From positions 268,702 through 332,701 of the forward strand of contig BCJJ01000011.1 of NCBI GenBank assembly GCA_039545355.1: a stretch of DNA of 64,000 nt, in the 5' to 3' direction. Every line of letters begins with the position of its first letter. Within the stretch, counting starts at the first letter, position 1. The DNA comes from Trichosporon coremiiforme (lineage: Eukaryota; Basidiomycota; Tremellomycetes; Trichosporonales; Trichosporonaceae). Below, piece by piece: positions 48,948 to 61,216 of the stretch. The notes beneath the pieces were generated by a model. It worked only from the letters and a program-made list of their open reading frames with translations, was not told the DNA's origin and did not search any database. The position numbers were made by a program, and so were the translations under genes.

Positions 48948-51900
48948 CTAACTCGTCGTCCGCTCAAGTGAGACCTTGAGATCATCCAGTTGAGCCATGA
49001 GCTGGGCCAAGTCCGTCTCGGGCGTCTTCGGTGTCGGGGGCTGGGGTTCGTGCAGCACAATGCTGAGGCCCGCGGCGGTGCAGAGCGTGATCTGGTCCAT
49101 GCTGCCGTCTGGTTTAAGCGCGCTGTGATGAACGGAAGAGGGTGACCGAGGACTCCGTTGGGTGAGGTGGCGGCCGGGTTGGGTCTGCAAGTCGTGGGAC
49201 TGGGTGATGCCTGTCCACTGTGGGAGGATCGATCCAAGAGCTGGATCTGCCTTAGACTCTGAGGTCAAGCTGTGTCGATGAGATGGAGTGGCTTATAGTC
49301 GCTGATGGAAGCGTCGCGTTTGCTGTGGTGGTTTCGGTACCGAGATACCTCGTGTGGCGTTGTACTGGCTACCTGATGAACAAGCTAGTATGTCCAGGTC
49401 AAGAGAGATTCCGGTTATCGTTGATATATGCTTGTTTGTCGTGATTGTCTAGACAGCACGTATGCTTATTGCAGGCTGGTGAGGAACTGCAATGGCTGGA
49501 GTTTGTTGCCACTAGTTCGCCACTTTCGGTAGGTGGCTGTGCCCTGCCTGTTGACCTGTCGAGTCGACCGCTGTGATGCGCTGTGCTGCTTGATTGTGCC
49601 GCTTGCTAAACGGTACGCAGTGAGCGGTATGTGTATACTGTTGATGAGGCGAAGTGCGGTCTGTTAGTTGACTCGTTGGTGCTGGACCGGTGGCTCCGCC
49701 TCCGGATCGGGTGGCTGGTGGCAGTTGTTGGGGAAGATCTGCTAGGACAAGCAGAGTCGATGATGAGCTGGGGATGTCTAGGTTCTCTACTGTTGACGGC
49801 CGCTTGAGTCTGGAGAGGCTGTTGAAGTCGTAGAGCTCGTCGATGTTGCTGAGTGAGAACCTTAAGGCTTGCGACTTCTTATATGTTTCAACCATCCCTC
49901 CCGCGAAGAACAACGCACTGCTGGACATCAGTGGCGTCGGCGCAGTTCCGTTGGGGACATGAGTATCAGCTCAGTGAAACGCAGCGTACGAGCCCGTGCT
50001 GGCCGGTACCGCAAGTGGCACGATCTGCGACAGTGCGCCGGTGTCCACCGGCGAGTGGCCGCGTGTGCGACACACACCTCAGACAGCCAACACTGCACGC
50101 CACTCAATGTCCTGAGCACCACAGTGTGTCTGTCAGTGGCAAAAGTCAGGACGTCCAGTGAGAAGCCACTGTGTGAGTGCTGTAGTGGTGATATGTGGAG
50201 ATGAACGCCGAAGCCCGTGTTTCCGCCGGTATCAGCTAGCCACTTGCGACGCGTGTGAGACGCGTGCGGTGTCGTCCGGAGGTCGCGTGCGACGTCTACC
50301 CCGAGGTCGTCCCAGGGCTACGGAGGGTGGTTGTCGTAGTCCAGGTGTACAGTGGTGCTCACAGGCCAGCCGTGGCAGCAGACCCCTTGGGTCCGGACGT
50401 TCTAGACACACATGCGGCCTGATGACGTCCAACTCCGAGCTCAGACGTTTGGAAGCTCCCGGTGTCTTCTCCGATACATGTTTGGGGAGGCCAGAATGAA
50501 TGGGATCCCTAATGAAGGGTGAATTCCGGTGCTGATGGTGGTGGTAGTGGTGTGCGGGATTGAGCGGGTGTCAACTGGTGCTGATGGGGTTAGCGGGGTC
50601 GGCGAGGGGTCATTAGGAGCTGCCGTTAGGAGACTGATTCCAGTGCTCGCTGGCCGTCAGTGGAGGGCATTATCGTGTCGATTAAGGGGCGGTCTTGGCA
50701 CTCGTGGTCGTGCTACTGCAGGTCTTCGGCTGCACGATGACGAAAGGCTGGTTCCTGTGCAGAACCGAGACGCGTCGACCTCGACGCGTATCGCTTGCTG
50801 AGACGCGATGGTCCTTTGGGACGCTTCCGATACACCAGGACGATGAGCCGGGAGGCGATGAAGGATGCCGACGCGCTAGGGCTTGCTCCGTAGTCATGAG
50901 TCGTAGTAGTGCCTCGCTGTCCATCTTCCCCTCAGCTTGAAGGGCGCTTTCCCTCTCAAGCTCGGCAGCTGAGGATCGTAAGGCGCGCAGAAACGAGCAT
51001 AGCCTGACTGCGAAGTTGGGGAGGTGAAGAAGGGTCGAGCTCTACCGGTGTGCTCTCCGGGACAGCGAGGAAGGCAGTTGCGTGCCACGGTTGCCCTCTA
51101 CCGGAAAGGGACACAGCCCATTGTTGTTCGTGTGCGGGCAACAGGCTCTGCCAACCACTGATGTCGATCTTCATTGGCCAGACCGCCCCTGTCGGGTCAG
51201 GATTGTGGAAGAGCTGTTCGAAGCGGTCCGCCAAAAGGTCCACGTTGAGGGAAGAGTGAAGTCAGGCGCGTGCGCGCGCGCGTCGACCGATGCTTTGGGC
51301 CGCGACTCAAAAAGATGGCGATGCGAAGTGATACGTGCGGTAGACTCCGCGACACCGTCAGTCGTGTCAGTGGTCCAGGCATAACCTGGGGCGGTGCGTG
51401 CCGGTCGCGGTCTTCCTTCACCTACACCTATCCCTCCCGGGGCCTAGCACCGCACGTCTCAGCGATGCCGCATCACGAGCACAACCCATCGGACCGAGAG
51501 TCAACCTTAGATGTCCGTCGCTTCAGCATATCAGATATCAGTTGTGGCGACGGAGAAGGGTAGGTTGGCCGAGGGTTGAGTGTGAGAAGTGCATTGAGCA
51601 CATTCGGGTTTCACTGTGACTTGTCGAGGCGCGTTGCGTGCGATAAGCTCGAGACACGGAGAGTTCGAAGGGTCAGGCCTGTCAGGTCCGCAAGGAAGGG
51701 CATGCGCGCATGCCCGCTGCCATAAGGGTCCGGCTTGCCTTCTCTCCTGTATTCCCTCTGCAGGGCTGGCATCTTGCTTGATTGCGTAGCGATCAGCGAC
51801 TCGCAGTAGGTGATGAGAAATGTTGCGGTCTGACCTTGCCGTATCTCGTTTGCCCGCCTGTGAATCATGCATGCGAAAGCTTGTCGCAGTGCCTTCCTTG

Positions 51901-52436
51901 CCCGAGTTGGAGAGGAGAGTCGTGGCAGCAAGGTTCATAGACATCATCAGTGCGGGATTCAGGATGGTATCACGTGACCAGAGATGTGTGCCTGGTGCGG
52001 CGGAAGGAATGGGATGCGTTTCATGTGACAAAACCAGGCTCATTTCTGCTGAGGTGGAGGTGTGACAGCACAGCATCGCGGAAGAGGAGGGGAGGGGACG
52101 CTGACGGATGGCCCCGTGCCAGCTCCTCGTTGGACGTCGTCGAGACGGGTTAGCCGACTGCTGACCGCTGCCCGCTGCGGACGGGTGCGAGCTGGTCGGA
52201 TCGGTGGGTCGGTCCCACTGCATACGGAAGCGACAGGTGTGCCGTGGCGGCGAAGCGGTGACGACCCACACAGTGCCTCCGGGTTCACCCACTACGGGCT
52301 TCAGCAAGGTCAAGGTCGATCGTGGCGACGCGTCGGCGTGTCTGCTGCGGAGCCGCAGCAGCGTAGGCTGTCGTAGGCTGTCGACGATGCTCACAAGACC
52401 AGTGTACCAGTGCAGCTTCCGAGTGGCCAAAATCAA
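48948..52436 (-). CDS. Unresolved multi-exon gene or decaying gene, product unknown
   Basis: Several minus-strand segments look like real protein although I could not join them. They are (i) 51931-51611, containing TFLITYCESLIATQSSKMPA and LPFLADLTGL-like sequence; (ii) 51243-50956, with LLADRFEQLFHNPDPTGAVW and MKIDISGWQSLLPAHEQQW; (iii) 50930-50690, with a helical SSAAELERESALQAEGKMDS; (iv) 49928-49512, with SALFFAGGMVETYKKSQALR followed by NIDELYDFNSLSRLKR; (v) 49268-48948, ending PETDLAQLMAQLDDLKVSLE and a stop at 48948. Order and strand agree with one gene read right to left. The hydrophobic-Trp-rich middle and the ALFFAGG-type segment remind me of the regulatory region of fungal Zn2Cys6 transcription factors, but I found no DNA-binding cluster. 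Codons are less biased than in neighbouring genes. Frames change between segments, so introns, frameshifts or both are possible. Confidence 0.3.
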
Positions 52437-53591
52437 TATTCAAAAACGATACGAATGCATCCAGGGAGAAACAGTACAGGGTGTGCGGACCAGCTCTCTA
52501 CCGTTCCTTTGTGAGCCTCTCCTCTCTGGCCATCTCTGGCGCAGCGCCTGACGATGACAGCGGTGCAGTCTAAGGACGCGGCGCGGGCAGCGCAGGCGCG
52601 CAAACGAGCCTTTGGTGGACATTGCATACACTTGCCCCTGGCGACCACGTGGACAGACACCGCCTCTGCCCTTACCCACGCAACCGCCGCCGCGTAATGC
52701 GCCGATTAGGAATGACTAGGGAAAGATAGGAATGCCCAACGCGGTGATTTAGGGTCCTAGCACCGGTAGATTACAGAATGCGAAGTCATTAGACGTTCCT
52801 GGTCCACTCTATCAGCGCGCCAGCGCCCCGGCTCATCTGGCTGACCCCAGGTCTCAGGCAGGACCTAAGACCTCCACAGCCAAAGGGCAGCTGAGCAGCT
52901 GAGCAGCACTCAGACGCTGAGCGCCGAGCTTAGGTACTCCAGTCTCCAGTCTCCACCACTGCTCACCAAGCAAGCACGCTCAAGCTCACTCACCAACGCA
53001 CGCTGTCATCCTCCAACACTGTCAGGATCCCGACGCAACATTCACTCACCCTCATCTCTCCTTCCACATCTTCCACAACACCTCACTCTCTCATTGTTCA
53101 TTCCACCCCGCATCACCCCTCACTCCTGCCGCCCCCGCCCCCCGCCATTACGACTCCTCACGACACACGACACACACGCTCTCGAACACGACACCCAGCC
53201 GTGACTTTGACCAGGCCTGCCCAGAGCCCAGTCCGTCCAAGAGGTCTAGGTCCAAAGGCAGCAAAGTCACGCCGGGGACGTAGCAGCCGGCACCGCCATC
53301 TCAGTCCGTCTCACCCGCCCGACTGGCCGTCTGAGCCTGCTTCGTGCGCCTCCGCTTCGTTAGCATCGCCTCGGCCCGCCCGGTCCCCGCCCGCTTGACG
53401 CACGATCGTCACGAGCGAGCTCGAGCTCGAGCTTTCGCTCTCGGCCAAGACCAGATCCAGCAACTTCTCCGTCGACTGCTTCCCTTAGTTCGACTGGAAC
53501 GACTGGCGCCTCTGGCTCGGCTGGCTCGACTGGCTTGACTGGCTTCTCTGGCGAGATCACTGACCCTGGTCGTGCTGCAACCTCCACCACA
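52437..53591. other. Intergenic region and leader of the VHS-GAT gene
   Basis: No gene seen. From about 52980 the sequence turns C/A/T-rich with CTCAC and CACTC strings, typical of a fungal promoter/leader. The frame of the next gene is open upstream of its ATG, but that stretch has no ATG. Confidence 0.5.
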
Positions 53592-56500
53592 ATGAAGAAG
53601 CTCTTTAACCGCTCGACAAAGTCGTCGGAGCAGGAGCGCGACAGCTCCATTACTCCCATGTCGGCCTCGCACCAGCGCTCGTCCGGCATCATGCAGAGCC
53701 ACGACCTACACAAGCGCCGCCACCAGAGCGCAACTGTGACGCCTTTCCCGCTCGACGCCGGCCGCGCGAACGGCGGATCAAGGCCGCCGTCTCACCCGAA
53801 CTCAACCCCGGCTGGGCAGATGCAGGTGCAGCCCCAGATCGTCCCTCAACCCGTGAACGTCGCGATGATGCAGAAGCCAGTTCCGCCTCCACCTGGCGGC
53901 GCCGCTCTGGCTTCTTCGACGCCGCCCCCGAGACCACCGAGAGACAGCGCACGCGGTGCCCCGGTTGCTCCCGGACAGCCCGACTACCGACAGATGGAGG
54001 AGGAGGCGGCCTCAGCACCGTTCAGACGAGAAGGAGGTAGCGATCGGACGAGCATGGCGAACCCTCGATCTAGATCGGGGACAGGTGGAACAGGTTCGAG
54101 TTATGTTATGCCGACGCCCGAACCCAGATCCACAGGTATGCCAGGTCCCGGACGCTCGCCTAACGACCCTCCCATTGCGCAGATGTACGCAAGACCGGAC
54201 ACGGCCATGTCCCAGCCGGCACCCACCCAGCCCGCACAGCCCGCGTTCTTCCTGCCGCCCGGTGCGGGACCGCCGTCGCCACAGTTCCGCCCCGCAACTC
54301 GACCCTCAACTCCTCCGACCTCAGGCCGCTTCTCGCACTCCCATCAAGGCAGCATCCCCAGTCTGCACAACGTCGCTTCCAACCTCCCACCACACATCAC
54401 CGCCTCGAGCTACGAAGGTCCCGACGGCTACTCCAGCGCGCGAAGTCGAGGATACAGCGCCTCGTCTCAATCAGGGCGGGGATCCGACCAGGAAGGGTCC
54501 GTTCACCCCAGTCCCCCAGTGGTTAACATGCTGGGAGGGAAGGGCGGCCAGGGCCAATCCCCTCTGAACCGATCACCATTAGCCAACAACTTCAACTCGA
54601 CCAGCGCCAGCAACGGCAACGAAGAGGCGCTCCGACCGAGGTCGAGACGAGAATTGAACACGTCTGGCATCCGCAGCTCGATGCCCTCGATCATGGGTGG
54701 TGGAGGTAACCTCAACGCCCCTGAGGCGAACCGCATGGAGAACCTCGACGTCAGGCAGGACGGCAAGCATGATTCGAGACACTTCTTTTCGGCGTCCGGT
54801 TCCCACAAGGACAAGGACGACAAGGACAAGGAGAGGAAGAAGGGCTTCTGGAGCGGGTGGGGTGACCGGAAGCACAATAAGCTCGCGAAACACCAGTCCA
54901 ACCCCGTTCATCCCAAGCCCGAAGACGACGCTGCTTCGAGCCTGGGACACGGGCAGCCTGACCCCATCGATACGTACTCTTCCCACGGCCACGGTCAATA
55001 CGTTGTCAGCTCTAACGGTACGACACCGACAGTCACCACCGCTCCCGTGCACCTCGACAAGGACCTGCCGGTCGTCATGCCTGGCTCAGTGGAGGACAGG
55101 CCGAGTGCAGAAGGCTACCGCGGTGACGCTGAGCTCTCGACTGCTGGGGGACACGCAAGCTCGCTCGGGCACGGTGGCATGGATGTCACGCCCAAACCCT
55201 CGTCGCGTTCCCGATCGGCTTCGAACGCAGTCTCCACTGAAATTCTATCTTCCCCGCGCGAGACTGGAGCCGACCGTCCGCGAAAGGACGGCGATCGGAA
55301 CCGCAGTCGAGATCGCACTGTCGATCGCCTCCAAAGGACCCCCGCTGGAGAGGAAGACATCTATCAGCTTATCAGTGAGTAGGAGCCTTCGTCTCACGCT
55401 AACCCCTCTCAGGGCAACTGTGCTCGCGCCGCGAAACGACCCAGAATGCCGTCCTCGAACTCTGCGAGAAGATCAACTTGTCTGAGAATCCCGATGCCGC
55501 CAGCAAGGACGCTGCCCGTGGACTGCGTAAAGTGTTCAAACACGGCACCGATCCAGAACGCCGCATGGCCACTCGTCTCTGGTGGTTGACGATGCGGAAT
55601 GTGAAGACGCGCCCTTACCACCGTAAGTTCCACATCGATAATTTGGAAACTAATAGCAGACTTCGCAACGTGCCGCAAGTTCATGGCTGCCGTGGAGCCC
55701 ATTGTCACGAACAAGCTCGACCCCCCACCGTCGCAGGCAACCCTGCGCTGGGCGATCGACGTTCTCGCCGGTCTCACCTACGCCTACCACGCCGAACGCG
55801 GCTGCGAGGGCTTGCAGGAGCTGTGGAAGAAGATCAAGCTACCCGAAGACTTGGACATTGGAAGACCGCTACCCGACGACTTCCTCCTGTACTCGCCCGG
55901 ATCGCTGCCGCCCAACCCGTCGGACGCTGCTAGTATCAACACGACGACCGCAACAGTTCGGACCGACAGGACCCCGAAGGACAGACGGGACAAGGTGCGG
56001 AGGAAGCGGGACAAGGATGGCAAGGAAGCGAAGGACTCCGCTAAGGACCGGAGCAAGCCTCGTGACCGGCCCAAGTATCAGGTCGCACCGAGCCACGAGG
56101 ACGACATTCAAAAGCTCATCGTCGAGGCATCCGAGGGCAAGGAGAATGCGCGCATTCTATCCGAGGCACTCGTGTACACTGCGCCTGCCGAGTTCGACGA
56201 CAAGGTCATCCTGCAGGATTACCACTCACGATGCCAGAAGTCCTTCACCTCGCTCAGCACGCAGATGGACTGGGCGCAGTCCGAGGCTGCCAAGTCGCGC
56301 CGCGTCGCGGACTCGATCGAGCTGCAGGAGGCTACCAATATGGCCACCCCAGAGGAGAGCGCACTCGACGTGCTCCTCGAGGCGCACGGCAAGCTCTCAG
56401 ACGCTATGGAGCAGTACGACGAGCTCGCGCGCTCCGCTGCTTACGAGAAGGAGGTGCGCGCCGTCGAGGAGATCAGCAAGAAGGACACGCGCATGGATAG

Positions 56501-57524
56501 ACGACAGAAAGACATGCTTATGGTGGACGAGACAATGCGCGCTGAAGGCTCAGCCGCTTCCCGCTCTCCTTCTCCGGGACAGTATATGGACGCCGAGGCA
56601 AGGCAGTCGCACGAGCAAATGCGTGCTTCCTTCGAGAAGATGCGGATACCTCAGGACCGCTCAGCCGCGCTGTCCCCTCCCCCGATCGCCATGCCTGTTG
56701 CGCCGTCCGCCCCCATGTCGCCTGTTTACACCAGCGCCGGCACTCCTGCGAGCACTCAGAGCCTGCGAACCGGGCCTGGTATCGCCAGTGGTCTTGCTGC
56801 TGGTGCCGCCGTCGGTGCTGCCACAGGAGCAGGTATCAGCGTCATGACGAACGGGTTCCCGGCCGATCGATCCTCGACGCCGTCGCCCGAGGACCACCAC
56901 CCTTTGCCACAGCCGCCCCTCCGCCCGGCGATGACCGGTCAGCGTGCGCCTTCCCCGGTGGGCAACAAGCAGCCGGCCGCTCGTCGGATGGGCGGCCCAC
57001 GCCCCTTGCCCCTGCCGAATGCGTTCCGTAGCCACAACTCGACCGCCAGCCTGCACGCCGCATCAGACGTCCACGCGTCCAGTACCGAGGGCCCCAATGG
57101 GACCGCGAATGGCACGCCTGCTCCCGAGTCGAGCGCCGAGGAAATCGACGACGATGCGCTGCCCAAGATGCCGTCCCGCAAGGCGCTCGGAAAGCGCAGG
57201 GCGGATCCTGACAGTGAGTAGAGCGCACGAGGCGAACCGGGAGGGCACGCTACAGAGCAACCACTCTCTCCCTCATGTCGGCACCCGAAGTTTTTGATGT
57301 AGAGACAGAGCTGACTTGCAGATGACTTTGATCCCGATAGCCTGTTCACAGGACGCACGAAGCCGCCTGCGGACAATGCAAGCGAGATCAGTGTTTCGCT
57401 CGACGACGTCTACGCCGCCAAACCGATCAAGTACGCGTACGACGCCTACGCCGAGCGCCTCGCCCTCGAACGCGATGAGCAGGCCAAGGCGGCCGCAGTG
57501 GCTGCCCCAGTTTCCGCGCGATAG
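53592..57524 (+). CDS. VHS-GAT domain trafficking adaptor with long disordered N-terminus
   Basis: Four exons, 53592-55374, 55413-55622, 55660-57213 and 57322-57524, about 1249 residues; the introns of 38, 37 and 108 nt all conform to GT..AG. Residues 1-585 (start MKKLFNRSTK) are Pro/Ser/Gln-rich low complexity with a Lys/Asp stretch (SHKDKDDKDKERKKG). Residues about 588-740 form a VHS-like helical domain: EEDIYQLIRQLCSRRETTQN, LRKVFKHGTDPERRMATRLW, LTMRNV, FATCRKFMAAVEPIV. Residues about 805-935 match a GAT domain (SHEDDIQKLIVEASEGKENA, a long heptad region with FTSLSTQMDWAQSEAAKSRR). This architecture is that of LSB5/TOM1/GGA-type ubiquitin-binding adaptors at the Golgi, endosome or actin patch. 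No GGA ear or clathrin box was noticed. The C-terminus ends in a helical DAYAERLALERDEQAKAAAV segment. Confidence 0.8.
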
Positions 57525-57934
57525 TTGTGTACCCCGAAACGATTCAGGCGGAGAGGGCGGATCGCAAGGACCTCTACATGTCGAGGGCAATGAGGTGTTA
57601 GCGCTCCTGCGGACCCTACTCCACATCATTATCCTAATACCGATCCCTACGTCTATATTCACCTGCATTTGTCACGGTCAAAAAGTACTACCGCAGCATC
57701 TTGTACCATCTAGGCCCCTAGGCTGTTCTAGTTCCTTTCGCAATGTAAAAAGTCAAACAGGTCCGGCCCTGCAGCATACAGCACAATCGGTAGGGTGTCT
57801 TCCCTCGGTGTCAGCCAAACTCGGAAAATGCGGGGCGCCACTGTCCGCGTCACAACGGTCCTTCCCTCCACTAACGACTGGGACGACTTGAGATCGCTCA
57901 TCCACCCACCGACAAACCAATCGACAGTAGGACC
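57525..57934. other. Intergenic region
   Basis: About 410 bp between the VHS-GAT stop and the EMC1 ATG. It must hold both a terminator and a promoter. No additional gene or recognisable element seen. Confidence 0.5.
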
Positions 57935-60900
57935 ATGCGAGGTCCATTCGCAGTGCTCCTAGCGCCGCTACTGGCGTTGCTGGCGCTGATCTCTGCCGCC
58001 AGCGCGCTGCAGGAGAATCTGGCGGGCATCGTCGACTGGCACCGCGCTCTGATCGGCACTCCGTTGGCAAGTGCGCCGCCGCAGTTCGTCGACATCGACG
58101 GGAGCCGCGCAGTTGTCGCCGTTACGGACAAGAAGGTGCTGGCTGTGCTTGAGGAGAACACGGGTGACGTGCGGTGGCGACAGAGCGTCGACACGCCGTT
58201 CCAGTACTGGGTCCAGGATGACGGTGAGAACCTCGTCCTTCCTCCTAGGGCGATGGCCTTCCTCGCAGCGTTTCGCTCGCTTTGAGGCAACTGAGGTTTC
58301 GCCCTTTCTCTTTGCTAACCAGACACAGGCGTCTTGCTCCTCACGCAGGGCGGACTGGACCTCTACGACTTGTCGACGGGCGCGTTGCTCTGGAACAACC
58401 CGGTTAGCGTGAAGAACGAGCCGTCGTCGAAGTATGGATGGGACGTTGCGCTCGCGGACGACTACCTCATGCTGCTGACCGACGGTGCACGCATCACGAA
58501 AATTGACCGCAAGACGGGCACTCAGCAGTGGACGATGGTCTGGCCCGAGACTGGGTAAGTGCTGAGACCAGCTGTTCTCATCTCCTGATTCAAGCTGACA
58601 TCAGCGCCAACCGCTTCAAGAACATCATGATCAAGGACGACAAGGTCGTCGTGCTCGACATCACGACGGCGTACGTTCGCTCAACGCTGTCGTTCATCAC
58701 GCTCGACCTGAATACGATGCAGTTCTCCGACTTCACCCAGATCGGAGGTACGCTTGAGACAGACGGCAGCGAGGCTTTCCTCGTGCGCACCATCGATGGC
58801 GAGATTGCCGCTGTCTGGACCGAGCGCGGCAAGGTGCACTCGTCCGTTCTGCAGCCGGCCAAGGGTACGGTCGGCGCCGTGCGTGAGCGCGCCGCAGGCA
58901 TGGGCACGAAGTACACTGGCCTCGTTGACGTTGGCTTCCGCGCCAACGGCTTCATGCTCGGCACGCTCGAGAACGACAAGGTGCAGGTCTTCGCCGTTGA
59001 CTCTCGCGGCGCTCGCGTAGTCAACGAGTTCCCTGGATCTGTTGGCGCCGCCGCTCCGGTGTACTCAGGCAGCCGCTCCGGCGACGCGTTCCAGTTTGTG
59101 TACGTCTTCTACTCGTTCGTCACCAAGTCGACGCAGGTCCAGACGTTCCGCCTCAACGCCGAGGGTGTCGAGCAGTCCCGCTCCGAAGTTGAGGTGCCGT
59201 TCGACATGAACTCGCACGGTGTCATCACCAGCGTCGCCCTCTCGCCCCAGCTCAACGAGCAGGGCGAGCCGACGCTTCTGCTCTCGTCTTCCTCGGGCGC
59301 CATCCAGCTCGTCCCTCCCAAGGCTGTTGCGTGGACGCGCGAGGAAGCTCTCGCCGACCTCGCCGCCGCGCAGTTCGTCGACCTCGGCGAGCCCGCGACG
59401 GAGGAGACCCTCGAGACGCTTGCGGACGAGAACTTCCCTGCGCGTCTTGTGCGCCACGTCGGTCTCCTCAAGGAAGCTCCGGGCTATGTTCTGCGCTTTA
59501 TTCAGCGTCTCACGTCCAACGAGATCGTGGCGCAGACCCCGCCCCTCCAGGCTGGCCACCTGCACCGTGACCAGTTCGGTCTTCAGAAGCTCATCGTCGC
59601 CGTCTCGAAGGGCGGTAAGGTCTTCGCCCTTGACAGCGCCAACGGTAACCCGCTTTGGACGCGCAACCTCGGCTTCTTCACGAAGGATGGACCCGAGCTT
59701 GATGTGCTCTGGGTCGGACAAACGCGCAACGTGTCTGAGGCCGGTAACCCTCAGCTCGCTGTTGTCGCTACCCGCACGAAGAACGGCTACTCCCTCACGC
59801 TCGGCTACCACATCGACGCTTTCACGGGTGAGGTCGCCGGCGACGTGAATGAGTTCAACATCCCCTCGGGCAAGTTCCTCTGCGTCGGCCGTGCCAAGTC
59901 TGTCTTCGTGACCCCCTTCATCAACTGCTGCACCCGCAACCGTGTTCTCGGCGTCGTCGACACTGACGACGTCCTCACCATCTTCCCGAAGTGCAAGAAG
60001 GTCGCGAACGCGCTCGAGGCTCAGGCCGACGAGATGTTCTGGACGCAGCACGACGAGAAGCACGGCACGACGACGCTGCGCGGTTTCGCCCCCGGACTCC
60101 AGGGCGACAACCAAACCTTCCTCACGCAGGAGGTGTGGACGCGCGCGTTCTCGAACCAGGCCGTGCTCGACATTGCACCCCTGACGCCGAGTGAGACCGC
60201 GAGCTTCGGCCGCGCCCTCGGCGACAAATCTGTCCTCTACAAGTACATGAACCCGCACCTCACCGTTGTGACCTCCGTCACTGAGAGCAAGGACAAGGTC
60301 GCCAACGGCCACGTCTACGTCATCGACACTGTGACTGGCACCACTGTGTACGAGGTGCTCGTGCCGAACGTCCAAGATCGCGAGCTCGAGGCCGCCATGG
60401 TCGAGAACTGGCTCGTGTACGCCTGGCTCGAGGCGGGCGGTGCCTCTGGTGGCTGGCGTCTCGGATCCGTCGAGCTGTACGAGGACTCGCCTACGAACTC
60501 GTCGGCGGGCCGCTCGTCGCTTGCAACCACTTCCCGCCTCCGCGCCCAGACCCGCACTTTCATCCTGCAGACCGCCGTTCGCGGTCTCGGCTTCACCACC
60601 TCGACCTACGGCGTCACGGCCAAGGACCTCGTCTTCATTACCTCTGCCGGCCAGGTGGGGTACATGCCCCGCCGCCTCCTGGACCCTCGCCGTCCGGAAG
60701 GCAAGCCGACCAAGGCGGAGCAGGAGGAGATGTTGATCCCCTACGACTCGCTCCTCCCCACTGGTGGCTCCTCCATCCTGTCGCACGTGTACCCCGTCCT
60801 TGGGCTCGAGCACCTCGTCCCCGCCCCCAGTCTGCTGGAGAGCTCGGGACTGCTCCTTGCCTACGGCACGGATTTGTTCTGCACGCGCTCGCTCCAGCCG

Positions 60901-61038
60901 AGCGGCACGTTTGATATCCTCGGCCAGGGCTTCAACAAGGTCCAGCTGCTCGTTACGCTGGCTGCGCTTGGCGTTGGAGTCGCTGTCGCCCGCCCCGCAG
61001 TCGCGAGGAAGAATCTGAAGGAGAAGTGGTTCAACTGA
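57935..61038 (+). CDS. EMC1: ER membrane protein complex subunit 1
   Basis: Three exons, 57935-58223, 58329-58554 and 58605-61038, about 982 residues, close to the family's roughly 1000. Residues 1-24 are a signal peptide (MRGPFAVLLAPLLALLALIS). The lumenal part is a PQQ-like beta-propeller of EMC1: IVDWHRALIGTPLASAPPQF, LAVLEENTGDVRWRQSV, LLLTQGGLDLYDLSTGALLW, KIDRKTGTQQWTM. A second propeller block has FGLQKLIVAVSKGGKVFALD and GNPLWTRNL. The conserved EMC1 C-terminal module follows (MPRRLLDPRRPEGKPTKAEQ, LLPTGGSSILSHVYPVLGLE, TFDILGQGFNKVQLLVTLAA), with a single membrane helix near 950-970 and a short KEKWFN tail. EMC1 is the large lumenal scaffold of the insertase that places tail-anchored and multi-pass proteins in the ER membrane. 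It converges with the capping-enzyme gene, with 178 bp between stops. Confidence 0.95.
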
Positions 61039-61216
61039 GCGGCGCTGAGACTTCTCGCGAGGCGACCGCTCAGGATTGTCGTAGTTTAGACAGACGATAG
61101 TATGAAGGAAAATGCATAGACGTGGGCTACTTCTCTAGCCCCAGGAAACTCTAATCCCCAATCTACAGACAACACTCCGCCTGTCCCGCCCCATCCTCGC
61201 CCCGCTCGCAATTCCA

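Noticed and set aside
59065..60813. 582-codon minus-strand frame opposite EMC1
   Set aside because: Antisense shadow caused by codon bias; the sense strand clearly encodes EMC1.
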